A stretch of 64,000 nt of DNA. It comes from Lucinisca nassula (taxonomy: Eukaryota > Mollusca > Bivalvia > Lucinida > Lucinidae). The stretch lies in NCBI GenBank assembly GCA_963580285.1, contig OY757021.1, positions 95,715,221 to 95,779,220 on the forward strand, written 5' to 3'. The position numbers were made by a program, and so were the translations under genes. Below the pieces are notes generated by a model, which saw only the letters and a program-made list of their open reading frames with translations, was not told where the DNA came from and ran no database searches. Positions 35,125-46,044 of the stretch are shown here, piece after piece; positions within the stretch are counted from its first letter, which is position 1; each line of letters begins with the position of its first letter.

Positions 35125-36463
35125 CGAGGACTGTTCAAATATGAATGCAAGTAGAACGTTTTCTCATGCACTAATGCGAAAATTACCTGATAATAAATAT
35201 CACATCGTAGAAAAACATTTTACCTATACATTGATACCAAACCTGTTAAAATCCGTTCACTTTAGCCATGTATATCGTTCGATAAACACTGTCTACTCTT
35301 GTATACGAATACAAAACATGGTTGGAAGAAGGTCAGAGTACGCCGTTGAAATACGGTCCTATATTAAGAATCGTTGTATTATTGGTATACGGTGCAAAGA
35401 CATTTTTGATGAAATATGCTCGGTTTATGGGCATAATGAAATGTCTTTTCCGACAGTTTTTCGTTGGTGTAAAAAATTCAGCTGTGGGCTAGGCTCAACA
35501 GAAGATGCACCACATGATCGTCGGCCGAAAAGAGCAACATCTGCCAAGACGGTTGCTAGAGTGAAAGAAATAGTTGCTACCGATGCACGATACACCACTA
35601 GGCAAATAGTTAGTATGGTTGGCATCTCATTAGGAGCAGCCCATACAATTCTGAAACAGGATTTGAAAATGAGAAAGATCTGTGCTAGATGGATTCCCCA
35701 TCTGTTGACAGGTGAGCAGAAAAAGACACGCGTTCAGTGCGCCAAGAAGTCGCTTAAAAAGTTTCCAAATTACAATGCAGGGTCTTTCGCTAATGTCGTC
35801 ACAGGTGACGAGACATGAGTTCACTTTTTGAGCCAAAACGAAAGATTCAGAACATAATATGGGCAACAAAGTATTGCAAAAGACCATGCATTGCACAGCG
35901 GGCCATGAGCGTCAAGAAGGTAATGTATGCCATTTTCTTTTCAAATCAGGACCCTGCTATTCAGGTTGCTGTGCCTAAATGCAAATTTCTAAATGCGAAG
36001 TTTTACAATAATAAAGTTCTTCGAAAATTGAAGAAATATTTCAAAGAACGAAGACCCGCAACTGGTTTGGCCAATGTCAGATTGCTACATGACAATGCGT
36101 CATCGCACAAGGCGTTCATTATGCAAGACTATCTGAAGCAGGAAAAGGTTGTTGAACTCCCTCACCCCCCGTATTCCCCTGACCTTGCCCCGTGTGACTT
36201 TTTTTGTTCCCGCGGCTGAAAAAATACCTTTCTGGTCGAAAATGTGTACAGCGCAAACACCTCGGTTCTGCAATATTCCAGTGCCTTCATAGTATACCTC
36301 GAAAAGACCACCAAAAATGCATTCAATGATTGGATCAGAAGACTGAAAGTTTGTAAATCTGTTAAAGGGGAATACTTTGAGGGGACAAAATAAATTTTTC
36401 ATCGAAATCTATCACGGAATCATTTTTATGTGCTTAGTTGCATTCATATTTGAACAGTACCCG
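35125..36463 (+). mobile_element. Mariner transposon with inverted ends and TA duplication
   Basis: 26-bp inverted ends, with CTGTTCAAATATGAATGCAA at the left (35131-35150) and its complement TTGCATTCATATTTGAACAG at 36438-36457, and a TA on each side (35123-35124, 36464-36465). Total 1339 bp, a normal mariner length. It sits inside the retroelement gene between the DNGK and RLYDKRDD blocks. Confidence 0.88.
35318..36300 (+). pseudogene. Mariner DD34D transposase, inactive
   Basis: Cut-and-paste transposase. The preferred start is the ATG at 35318 (MVGRRSEYAV), because the earlier in-frame ATG lies in the terminal repeat. The N-terminal DNA-binding domain runs to about residue 115, including the linker DAPHDRRPKRAT. 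The first catalytic Asp is in VTGDET (about residue 164). The next codon is TGA where Trp is usual, and a one-base loss follows, so the frame moves to 35815-36219. That part holds the second Asp in LLHDNASSHKA and the third in YSPDLAPCDFF, with exactly 34 residues between them, as in mariner. Another one-base loss after DFF breaks the end, and the other frame continues FPRLKKYLSGRKC. All three catalytic Asp survive, but one stop and two frameshifts make it dead. Confidence 0.9.
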
Positions 36464-36731
36464 TAGCTTCCCGTTGTCACTATAGAGATAACAATGAAGG
36501 TATTAGGAGGAGGATGCCGTCTCTGTTGTTTTCTTTAATTCAAGTTCACGTGGATAGATGAATTCCAAGTACTCTGCAAATTATGCAGATTTCAGAGACA
36601 ATAAATCATCTATGATAGGTCTTACAGGTTGGTTGTATTTTTAGCAATATATGAGTTTCAATATTTTGAAATTAAGTAGGAATGGATGAAATCACCGAAC
36701 TGTCCCGGAAGATACTACACAAAGCTATAAA

Positions 36732-37032
36732 CTGTTTATTTAATTTGAGGTTTAACGTCCCCGTCAACACTGTATAGGTCATTTTGGAGACGTTGCTTCC
36801 AATTTTGTGGGACTTTTACCCAACATTGAGATGAAAAAACATCTCAAACCCTGCCGCCCAATGAAACCAATAGGGTTTATAAGCATGGACGGTCCGACTA
36901 GCACTGCATTGCCTGGACAGGCTTAGATCCTCTAAGCTGTTTACCAGTACTTGTATGCGGGTCGGTTTCAGCTCTGCGTGGAAGCATCATGCAGCCCATC
37001 TATTTCTTCAAGCCCCGATGGGCGAGGGTTTA
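36732..37032 (-). mobile_element. SINE family A with 15-bp target duplication
   Basis: The flanks ACACAAAGCTATAAA at 36717-36731 and 37033-37047 are identical and fix both ends of the element. This is the best evidence in the window that family A moves by retroposition, since the length is typical of LINE-driven insertion. Confidence 0.92.
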
Positions 37033-37047
37033 ACACAAAGCTATAAA

Positions 37048-37744
37048 ATCCAAACCCTTATTAACGAAAACTGTTTTGAAGGAATGACGAATGTGAATAA
37101 TTTCAGAATCGGTGTAAGGAGGAAGAGCATGCTGAGTATAACCTCTAGTTAAATCTTGATTCAATATTTGCTGAATAAGATTCTAGTTAAATAACAATGA
37201 GATGCTTTTTGTACCTTGAGCCTAGGCTTTAGAGTCAAATTTAAGAATACGTTTCACCATAATGTTTATCGATATGCTGTGGACACAAACGTTGACTAAA
37301 CGTTGAATCAGTGTCGAGTGCCTGCTGGGATATAGTAGTGCATTGTTTGAATATTTGTTATTTGCTATGTTATAAACTTGCAGATAACCGTCGTGAATAC
37401 GATCCGTCAGCGTCAGATGTTCAGAGGTTTGGCACAGAGATGTACTACCTTTATTAAATGGTGAAACGACGCGTGTATCGACAGCCCATATTTATCTCAT
37501 ATTTTCAAACAGTTTGGGTTAAACTGTTACAAGTACTCCAACACGCTTTATCAGCCATGTGGACTTCATACCCTCTCGCTTATCCATAACTGCCGTTACA
37601 ATAAATTTTCATACTGAAGAGGAAAGGCAGTATCATAGAGAATGACGTCTTGATTCTTACACGAAATAGAACAAAAACCACTGATTGTCACCAATGTAAA
37701 TTCAAAATGTAGTCTATGTGTGAAACTCGTTCATCAACCTCGTT
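37048..37744. other. No gene recognised
   Basis: AT-rich, no element ends seen. No supported coding region. Confidence 0.5.
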
Positions 37745-37935
37745 TACTATTACAGAAAAGAAGTGAAGGCAATGATCAGGCATCGATACAATTAACCCAC
37801 ACCTCCAATCAGAGACGCCAAAGAGAAATAAGCACAAACATAAAACAACTAGACTGTAATGGAAACACCAATAGTGGAAAGCCAAAAGGACAGTTATTTT
37901 CCCATAAAATTGCCAATTGGCTATCCAAAACGAAA
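37745..37935 (-). repeat. Dispersed repeat family C, truncated copy 4
   Basis: Only the segment from AGAAGTGAAGGCAATGATCA to AATTGGCTATCCAAAACG is present, about 190 of 500 bp. Confidence 0.75.
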
Positions 37936-39164
37936 AAGGTATAAGCGATACACACACTCAAAGAAGTCTTAAGATTTGATATAAATATAACGAGGTATTA
38001 TTTCAACTGTGGTTTTTGTTTGGGTGCTTTTGTTCCCTTTACAAAGTATGACCACAATTCCAAATCTATTTTAAAAAGCTCTTAAATGATTTATTTCTAT
38101 AGTTTGACATAGCCGACTGTAACTGCTAGACACCCATAATTAGACAGTCACATAATAAAACAAGAGGCCCATGGGCCACTACACTCACCAGAGGTCATGT
38201 GGTTTATACCATACATATGCATGGCGCCCATCTTGGTCATGTGACTACTATCCCATAAATAACTTTTCACTGCCTCATCTCAGAGAGGCCCTTCAGTTTA
38301 TTTGGTTTCAATCAGCACAGGAGTTTTAGTGGAAAAGATCAAAATACTGAAACTAAGTCATCCAGGGCAAAGGTCAGTAAATGACCAAGACCTTTGGAAT
38401 TGATAAACTTCCATTCAGCTGATTGCAAATATCTATTCTGATGCCATATGCTAGAATAGAATCAGAAATATTGTCTGATTTGCCTTTTTTCCAGGCAAAT
38501 GTCTAAGTAACCAATTTGACATTGATCTAAAACAGATCAAGGTCAACCAAAGGTCATCATTTGAATAAACTTGGTAGGACCAAAGTCCCTAATGTTATAT
38601 ATGAAGTCAGAAGGTCACTGGTCATTGGGTTCTAGAGGAGTATATTTAAATGGTTTTAACCATTTATGGGCATGGTGGCCATATTGGTCATGCGACCCAG
38701 TCCGTACGAACAAACTTTCGTTCCCCCTCCCCATTGAGGCTCCATATGTAATTGGGTTTTAACCCTCTTATGCCCGGTGTATCATGTATGATACATGTAT
38801 TTTCAAAAGCTATTATTTGACATTATGTATGCATTTTGACTTCCTTTCCTTTGTTTTTATTAATTTAGTTTAGTGATATTTATAAAAGGTTAATATTCTT
38901 AGCCTAGCTTTACGTCATGTGACATTAATTTTCTTTCCAAAATGGCGGCTTCCATGTGTCAGTAGGTTCCTGTTATAGAGGTTATAACATCCGGGTGGAA
39001 TCTGTATGAGCTTGTGTGTATAATATGCAAATTACATCTAGTAATAAGAATGGCAATATCCTGATTCTCTCCCGTAAGGGATTGTAAGAATTGGGTAAAA
39101 AAATGTTCCGTTACCGCACTATATTTTTTCAATCTGTGTCATTCAGACGCTTGCTAGTTAATAA

Positions 39165-40582
39165 TGAAGTTTCTTTTTTTATTCGGGAGAGATTGTACAC
39201 GGGGTAGAATCAGGACTAATATATACGGCCGAAATAGTTCCAACATTCTTCCAATGCCTTTCAGGGGAGTTCTCCCCGAAAGTGTCTTAAAGGGTCTATT
39301 TTGGGGACTTCCAGGAAAGAAAAAGGGGCTTGGTTTTATTTTCAGGGGTTATACGGTATTAAAGAAATACGAACTTACTGACAGTAATTAACGAAAAGAG
39401 CATTCCATTATTCGGGGGAGATTGTATACGGGGTAGAATCAGGACAAATATATACGGCCGAAAATTATCAAACACTCTTCCCATGCCTTACAGAGGGAAT
39501 TCTCCCCCGGAGTGTCTTAAAGGGTCTCTATTGGGGACCTCCATGAAAAGAAAAGGGGCTCGGTTTTCTTTTCTGGGGTTATACGGTATTAAAGAAATAC
39601 GAAATTACTGACAGTAATTGACGAAAATAGCTTTCCAATATTCGGGGGAGATTGTATACGGGGTAGAATCAGGACTAATATATACGGCCGAAATAGTTTC
39701 AACATTCTCCAATGCCTTTCAGGGGAGTTCTCCCCGAAAGTGTCTTGAAGGGTCTATTTTGGGGACTTCCAGGAAAGAAATAGGGGCTCGGTTTTCTTTT
39801 CTGGGGTTATACGGTATTAAAGGAATACGAAATTACTGACAGTAATTGACGAAAATAGCTTTCCAATATTCGGGGGAGATTGTAAACGGGGTAGAATCAG
39901 GACTAATATATACGGCCGAAAATTGTTCAACAATATTTCTAAGCCTTGCAGGGAGAGCTCTCCCCCAAAGTGTCTTAAAGGGTCTATATTGGGGTATTCC
40001 AGGAAAAGAAAGGGGGCTCGGTTTTCTATTCTGGGGTTATACGATATTAATGAAATACGAACTTACTGACAGTAATTAACGAAAATAGCATTCCAATATT
40101 CGGGGGAGATTGTATACGGGGTAGAATCAGGACTAATATATACGGCCGAAAACTGTCAAACACTCTTCCCGTGCCTTGCAGGGGGAATTCTCCCCCGGAG
40201 TGTCTTAAAGGGTCTCTATTGGGGACCTCCAGGAAAAAAAGGGGCTAGGTTTTCTTTTCTGGGGTTATACGGTATTAAAGAAATACGATATTACTGACAG
40301 TAACTGACGAAAATAGCTTTCTAATACTCGGGGGAGATCGTATACGGGGTAGAATCATGACTAATATATACGGCCGAAAATTGTTCAACAATCTTTCTAA
40401 GCCCTGCAGGGGGAGTTCTTAAAGGGTCTATATTGGAGACTTCCAGGAAAAGAAAAGGGGCTCGGTTTTCTTTTCTGGGGTTATACGATATTTAAGAAAT
40501 ACGAACATACTGACAGTAATTGACGAAAATAGCTTTCCAATATTCGGGGGAGATTGTATACGGGGTAGAAACAGGACTAATA
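39165..40582. repeat. ~229-bp satellite, left block
   Basis: About six head-to-tail units, each with ATTCGGGGGAGATTGTATAC, GGGGTAGAATCAGGACTAAT, ATATACGGCCGAAA, GTCTTAAAGGGTCTATTTTG and TTACTGACAGTAATTGACG. Unit starts are spaced about 228 to 231 bp. Most units leave a ~75-codon frame open, but these frames begin at TTG rather than ATG and end inside the repeat, so I do not call genes. Confidence 0.9.
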
Positions 40583-41043
40583 TACTCGGTAAAAAAAGTT
40601 TTGTCCCTATGTATACAATCGGCTGTAAAATATCACAGGGTCGGTCGATTCTCATATGGCATATACCAAACTCTTCAGCAGCCACTGCTCGTCAATACTG
40701 ATTAGGTTTAGGTAAGAAGGACGCGATCGTAAATGCTCCAGAGGCTGCGGAGTGCGACTGGGGTCAACTTTCAAAACGTGCAAATCGTAACAAAGGACTA
40801 GCCACGTATCGGCATACGACAAACATGAAATATCGACTCATCGAGACCACCGCATCCTTTGATTGAAACATTGTCATATCGAATCAACGTTGATACGACA
40901 TTATTCCATTTTATGCATATACTGATACGTGGCACTGGTCTTAAACAAAGCAAGAAGATCAGCAACTTTATTTCACTATTCTGACATTTGAAATTCATTT
41001 GACATGTGAAACACTATTCAATAAGTTTGAACTTTGTCTTTCT

Positions 41044-42093
41044 TTAGTAGTGGGTATAACCTCCGCGATTGTCTCTGCACTCAATCAGTCGTTTTCTGGT
41101 AGAGAAGACCATCTTCCGGATGGTGGCTTGAGGGATTGGATGCCATTCCTCTCCAAGGAAGCGCCGAAGATCTGCCATAGTGCTGTGCTCTGTTATCCTC
41201 GTTTGGACGGCTCTGCCGAGGACATCCCAGACATGTTCAATGCAGCTTAAGTCAGGCGACATTGCTGGCCAGTCTAACCGTCTGACGTTGTTGGCTTGCA
41301 GATAGGCGTCTACAATTCTTGCCCGATGTGGTCTGGCATTATCATCTTGAAAGATGGCGTTGTTTCCCATTTGCTGAAGGAAAGGCACAACATGGGGACG
41401 TAGGATCTCGTCGATGTAGCGTTGACCGGTAAGAATTCCTGGAACCACAACGAGGTTGGTACGCCTATCTGCCGTCACACCAGCCCAGACCATGACACTT
41501 CCTCCATTGTAAGCATGGCGTGGCTGCACGTTGGCTTCCGCGTGACGCTCCCCATTCCGACGCCAGACACGTAGACGTCCGTCAATATGATGTAGGCAAA
41601 ACCGACTCTCATCTGAGAACACGACAGTTCGCCACTGCTGTCTATTCCATCGCACATGATTCCGAGCAAACTGAAGACGAGCTGCTCTGTGCCTCGGTAA
41701 AAGAATGGGCTTCTTCGCAGGAACACGTGATTTCAGCCCAGCAGCATGGATTCTGTTCCGAATGGTTTGAACAGAGACGGCTATGCCCCCAGCACCTCGT
41801 AGTCGTCGAATCCGCATAGTCGTCATTTTGGCATTGGTAAAGCGGCTTCTTAGAGTGCTGTTGGTGATCAGTCGATCCTCGGCATGGGTTGTTGCCCTGG
41901 GTCTTCCTGAGCGCGGGAGGTCCTTGACATCCCCAGAAGCTGCATAGCGTTGCCTTATCCTGTCGATAGTCTTGCGATTTGTGTTAAACGCTATGGCAAC
42001 ACGTCGACTAGATTGCCCTGCCTGGAGCTGCCCAAGTGCCCTAGCCCGGTCTAAGTTTGACAGTTTTCGGTAACGAGGTGGCATCGTGATCAA
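41044..42093 (-). CDS. Tc1-family DD34E transposase, apparently intact
   Basis: A 349-residue cut-and-paste transposase with no internal stop. The N-terminal helix-turn-helix pair spans about residues 8-60 (LSNLDRARALGQLQAGQSS, NRKTIDRIRQRYAASG), with a GRPR linker at about 63-66 (RSGRPRATT), and a second DNA-binding helix set at about 90-125. The catalytic triad is Asp161 in VVFSDESRF, Asp251 in IFQDDNARPHRA and Glu286 in SPDLSCIEHVWD, with 34 residues between the last two, which defines DD34E Tc1. The usual SPDLNPIEH reads SPDLSCIEH here. Length and ends match Tc1 proteins. The start was chosen at the first ATG (MITMPPRYRK); the second Met three codons later is equally plausible. The gene is less AT-rich than its surroundings. 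Of all coding regions here it alone could still be functional, but no promoter was identified. Confidence 0.92.
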   Translation of the reverse strand: MITMPPRYRKLSNLDRARALGQLQAGQSSRRVAIAFNTNRKTIDRIRQRYAASGDVKDLPRSGRPRATTHAEDRLITNSTLRSRFTNAKMTTMRIRRLRGAGGIAVSVQTIRNRIHAAGLKSRVPAKKPILLPRHRAARLQFARNHVRWNRQQWRTVVFSDESRFCLHHIDGRLRVWRRNGERHAEANVQPRHAYNGGSVMVWAGVTADRRTNLVVVPGILTGQRYIDEILRPHVVPFLQQMGNNAIFQDDNARPHRARIVDAYLQANNVRRLDWPAMSPDLSCIEHVWDVLGRAVQTRITEHSTMADLRRFLGEEWHPIPQATIRKMVFSTRKRLIECRDNRGGYTHY

Positions 42094-42264
42094 AGTCTAT
42101 GGTGTTTCTACGGTAACAAGTTTATCAAATCTGTTTTAAAGCGATGCTCACAAAAGTGCACGATTAAAAAAAACATTGATGAACTCAACATTTTGAAAAA
42201 TCACAAAAAGCATGCAAGTGAAATTTTAATGAGTTTGTCGGTAAAACTGACCTTTTTGAGAAAT

Positions 42265-42395
42265 GAATGAATAAATAAACGAACAAACGAACGGACGAAC
42301 GAATAGACGAACGAAAGAACAAACAAACAAACGAACGAACGAACGAACGAACGAATGAACGAACGAGCGAGCGAGCGAACGAACGAACGAATACC
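42265..42395. repeat. (CGAA)n microsatellite
   Basis: Imperfect GAAC/GAACGA tetranucleotide run with AAAC variants. It accounts for the Arg-Ser-Phe-Val repeat frames on the minus strand. Confidence 0.9.
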
Positions 42396-43024
42396 GCATG
42401 AATGAATGCGGTAAACAATATCAAGCCGCCTCTCAAAACGATTGTCATTTTTGCCGGCGTTTTTAACCCCCTCCGGCATTTTGCAGCATCTGTACCAGCC
42501 GTTAAGGTCTAAAAGGGGCTAATGGTTTCGTGCCCTTTTCAAGTACAGACTGTGCATCAAAATGATACAAATTACACAAAAATCTGATCATTAGCTATTG
42601 AGTTATACCCAATTACAGCCATTTTTTTCACCTTTTTGACAACGTCTTCTGGGGGTCTGCAGCCTCTGTATCAGGAGTTAAGGTCCAAAAGACAAAACAC
42701 CTTTCTGATCCCTTTTTGGCATAGTCTTGCAATATCAACAATGAAAATTTCACAAAAATCTGCCCAGCAATTACTGAGTTAGACCCCGTTGTTTACAATA
42801 GTCATTAACGCTTAAATTACGATTTGCACGTTTTGAAAGCTGACCCTTACAACATTTGGCAGCCTCTGTAGCATTTTCTGACAGGTTCATAAGACTCAAA
42901 CCTAATCAGTATTGACGGGCTGTGGCTGCTGAAGAGGCTGGTATATACTATATGAAAATCGATCGTTCCTGTGATATTTTACAGCCCATTCTCTGCCTAG
43001 GGACAAAACTTTTTTTACCGAGTA

Positions 43025-44260
43025 TATATACGGCCGAAAATTATCAAACACTCTTCCCATGCCTTGCAGGGGGAATTCTCCCCAGGAGTGTCTTAAAGGG
43101 TCTCTATTGGGGACCTCCAGGAAAAGAAAAGGGGCTAGGTTTTCTTTTCTGGGGTTATACGGTATTAAAGAAATACGATATTACTGACAGTAACTGACGA
43201 AAATAGCTTTCTTATATTCGGGGGAGATTGTAAACGGGGTAGAATCATGACTAATATATACGGCCGAAAATTGTTCAACAATCTTTCTAAGCCCTGCAGG
43301 GGGAGTTCTCCCCCAAAGTGTCTTAAAGGGTCTATATTGGAGACTTCCATGAAAAGAAAAGGGGCTCGGTTTTCTTTTCTGGGGTTATACGATATTTAAG
43401 AAATACGAACATACTTACAGTAATTGACGAAAATAGCTTTCCAATATTCGGGGGAGATTGTATACGGGGTAGAAACAGGACTAATATATACGGCCGAAAA
43501 TTATCAAACACTCTTCCCATGCCTTGCAGGGGGAATTCTCCCCAGGAGTGTCTTAAAGGGTCTCTATTGGGGACCTCCAGGAAAAGAAAAGGGGCTCGGT
43601 TTTCTTTTCTGGGGTTATACGGTATTTAAGAAATACGAATTTACGGACAGTTGCTGGCGAAAATAGCGTTTCAATATTCGGGGGAGATTGTATACGGGGT
43701 AGAATCAGGACTAATATATACGGCCGAAATTTATTAAACATTCTTTGCATGCCTTGCAGGGGGGGGGGGGGAATTCTCCCCCGGAGTTTCTTAAAGGGTC
43801 TCTATTGGGGACCTCCATGAAAAGAAAAGGGGCTCGGTTTTCTTTTCTGGGGTTATACGGTATTAAAGAAATACGAAATTACTGACAGTAATTGACGAAA
43901 ATAGCTTTCCAATATTCGGGGGAGATTGTATACGGGGTAGAATCAGGACTAATATATACGGCCGAAATAGTTCCAACATTCTTCCAATACCTTTCAGAGG
44001 AGTTCTCCCCGAAAGTGTCTTAAAGGGTCTATTTTGGGGACTTCCAGGGAAGAAATAGGGGCTCGATTTTCTTTTTTGGGGTTATACGGTATCAAAGAAA
44101 TACGAAATTACTGACAGTAATTGACGAAAATAGCTTTCCAATATTCGGGGGAGATTGTATACGGGGTAGAATCAGGACTAATATATACAGCCGAAAATTG
44201 TTCAACAATATTTCTAAGGCTTGCAGTGGGAGCTCTCTCCCAAAGTGTCTTAAAGGGTCT
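43025..44260. repeat. ~229-bp satellite, right block
   Basis: About five to six further units continuous in register with 39165-40582. One unit at about 43758 has an expanded poly-G run. The array ends near 44260 in a truncated unit. Confidence 0.9.
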
Positions 44261-45751
44261 TTTTGGAAGAATTAAAGCTTGAAAAATATAAATAGATGTC
44301 TTTAAACACTGCCAATAACTTGGTTAGTGTACTCTGTGCTTGTACATTTCCATGTATCATATCTGATACATCGGGCATTAAATGTACTGTTTCACATATG
44401 TATCATATATGATACATGAGAATTAAATTTTACAAGGTAACTGTGTCTTGTTTATAATACATCTATCAACATCTTTTATTTTAACTATTATTATTGATGT
44501 GAAATTAAGACAACTCATACATTATATTTCAATACTTGCAGTTAAACATGCACATGCTGCCGTTTGTTTTGTGTTTTGTGTATCATATATGATACATTGG
44601 CCATTCATCATGAAAACACACCTAAATAATCTTGACCCCCTTAAACCCCACTTTCATGTAGTAAAACTGGGTTTTACCGGCGTATACTTCATTTTTATCC
44701 CCCGACCATTTGGGTTCGGGGATATAGCAATCGGCCTGGCACCCATCCATCCGTACGTCCGTCCGTATGTCCGTCTGTCCGTCCGTAGACAAAATCTTGT
44801 GGTGGCCTTTACTTCAATACCCTTTGAGATATGATTTTATTGGCACAATTGTGCACAAGTTTGAGAAGGTGTGTGATGCGCAAGAACCACAATTCTGGGT
44901 GCCATGGTATTTGAGTTATATCCCCTTCCATTAGCATTGTATGACGACATTGTGATTGCCATATCTCCAATATTTATTGTACACAAGGTTGAGAAGTTGT
45001 GTCATGCGCAAGAACCAGAACTCTCAATGCCATGGTATCTGAGTTATCTCCCCATACAATATAAAAGTATGACTACCTTGTGATCACCATATAACTAAAT
45101 ACCCTTTGAGGCATATTGATGGTATTCAGTACAATTGTACACGTGAAGTTAATAGACGTAACATGCACAAGAGCCACAACTCTTGTTGCCCTGGTTTTTT
45201 AGTTATCTCCCCTGACAATATAATCTTGCTATGGCCATAACTCAAATACCCTTTGAGATATATTGATTGTACTTGGTACAATTGTACACACGGTTGAGAA
45301 TGCCTTGGCTGATTTGAGTCTCTGCTGGATGCCTATGGACTTTTTTAGGAAATAATTTGGACCAGCACAATTTATGAAATTCCATGCATAGTTTTCAGCA
45401 TTTTAATATTTTTGTTGTTCCCCTGTTACATATTACCATGTTAAAATTGTTTAATTAATGTTTGAATTAAATTGTACCAACTGTATTTATCCTATACCTC
45501 AATTAAGTTAAGGAAAACAACATACAGTAAATGTATCATATATGACACATGAAAACTTTATGCCCGATGTATCATATTTGATACATGCCATAAAATCATA
45601 TCCGGGACATATATACCTGAAATGTCTTTGATTTTGTGATTAACTACTTGACAGGAATCACATATTTCAGTTTGAGAATTTTTCCACACTAGAAAGGGGT
45701 TTGGGCACTAGAGGGTTAATCAACGCAGGAGTTTAACTGGAGAAGAAGATA

Positions 45752-45899
45752 CCCAGCAGGCACACGTCGCTATGGCAACGTCACATCAACGTCGGTGCAA
45801 CGTCATGACGTTGCACCGACGTTGATGTGACGTTGCATAAACGTCCTGACGTTGTAACGACGTGATGTGACGTCATAATTACGTCATGTGCCTGCTGGG
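45752..45899. mobile_element. 148-bp palindromic MITE with TA duplication
   Basis: Inverted ends CCCAGCAGGCAC and GTGCCTGCTGGG, TA on both sides (45750-45751, 45900-45901). The sister F unit at about 47287 reads GAAGATAAAAATACTGAAT, the exact uninterrupted site. The core 45775-45836 is a 62-bp perfect palindrome centred on TCATGA. Confidence 0.9.
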
Positions 45900-46044
45900 T
45901 AAAAATACTGAATCTGAGCCATCCAACAAAAGGTCAGTAATGACCTTGAAATTTGGAATTGATAAACTTCCATTCAGCTGACTGCAAATAATACTTATGA
46001 TGCGACAGGCTACCATGCAATCAGAAAAATCCATTGTTTTGCCT

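Larger units (their letters stand above)
34200..36680 (-). pseudogene. Degenerate retroelement reverse transcriptase, split by a mariner
   Basis: C-terminal part of a reverse transcriptase on the minus strand. Upstream of the mariner, 36640-36466 encodes PIIDDLLSLKSA, matching the YxDD box region (a Y/F to I change before DD), then EYLEFIYPRELELKKTTETA and YLHCYLYSDNGK, with two in-frame stops. Downstream, 35122-34980 continues RLYDKRDDFNFPIVNFPFL and PAYGVYVSQLIRCGRACS. After a stop, 34973-34470 reads LLCKGYQKTKLVSTLKKFYG and RHHDLVDPYNVAISRIIYDV. This order of blocks is familiar from a reverse-transcriptase family common in cnidarians and molluscs, known to me from memory, not a search. The remainder to 34200 has open frames I do not recognise. 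Upstream RT blocks were not found. Confidence 0.75.
40583..43024. mobile_element. 2.44-kb element with ~200-bp inverted ends, carrying an intact Tc1-type gene
   Basis: Ends TACTCGGTAAAAAAAGTTTT and AAAACTTTTTTTACCGAGTA with TA outside (40581-40582, 43025-43026). The arms stay complementary, with some mismatches, over about 40583-40797 and 42823-43024, including CAGTATTGAC near each inner part and TTTCAAAACGTGCAAATCG. The inserted-into satellite unit (ACTAATATATACGGCC) is intact when the element is removed. The interior contains the transposase gene 41044-42093, a (CGAA)n tract and two ~165-bp tandem units (about 42470-42800). A 130-bp segment with inverted GCCACGTATC ends lies at about 40801-40934. 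Whether the gene belongs to these ends or is a further nested Tc1 is not settled. Confidence 0.75.
38763..45715. mobile_element. 6.95-kb piggyBac-like TTAA element, satellite-filled, no transposase of its own
   Basis: Inverted ends CCCTCTTATGCCC (38763-38775) and GGGCACTAGAGGG (45703-45715), each next to TTAA (38759-38762 and 45716-45719). TTAA duplication with CCC..GGG ends is the piggyBac signature. The broken host unit reads GGTTTTAA and TTAATCAACGCAGGAG; sister F units at about 46810 and 47235 read GGTTTCAATCAA without interruption. Inside are subterminal ATCATATATGATAC palindromes, a ~229-bp satellite (39165-40580, 43025-44260), a nested 2.44-kb element (40583-43024), a family B fragment (about 44610-44700) and a further repeat with (GTCC)n (44700-45330). 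No piggyBac transposase was found. Confidence 0.82.

Noticed and set aside
35141..35317. Upstream in-frame start of the mariner transposase
   Set aside because: This ATG lies inside the terminal inverted repeat and the residues before 35318 do not resemble mariner proteins.
41475..41819. Frames overlapping the Tc1 transposase on either strand
   Set aside because: Shadows of the intact DD34E gene in other frames.
42185..42479. Arg-Ser-Phe-Val repeat proteins on the minus strand
   Set aside because: Translation of the (CGAA)n microsatellite.
39164..43750. Repeated ~75-aa frames (MTKIAFQYSGEIVYGVE type)
   Set aside because: They follow the ~229-bp satellite period, start at TTG overlapping the previous stop and differ between units without protein-like conservation.
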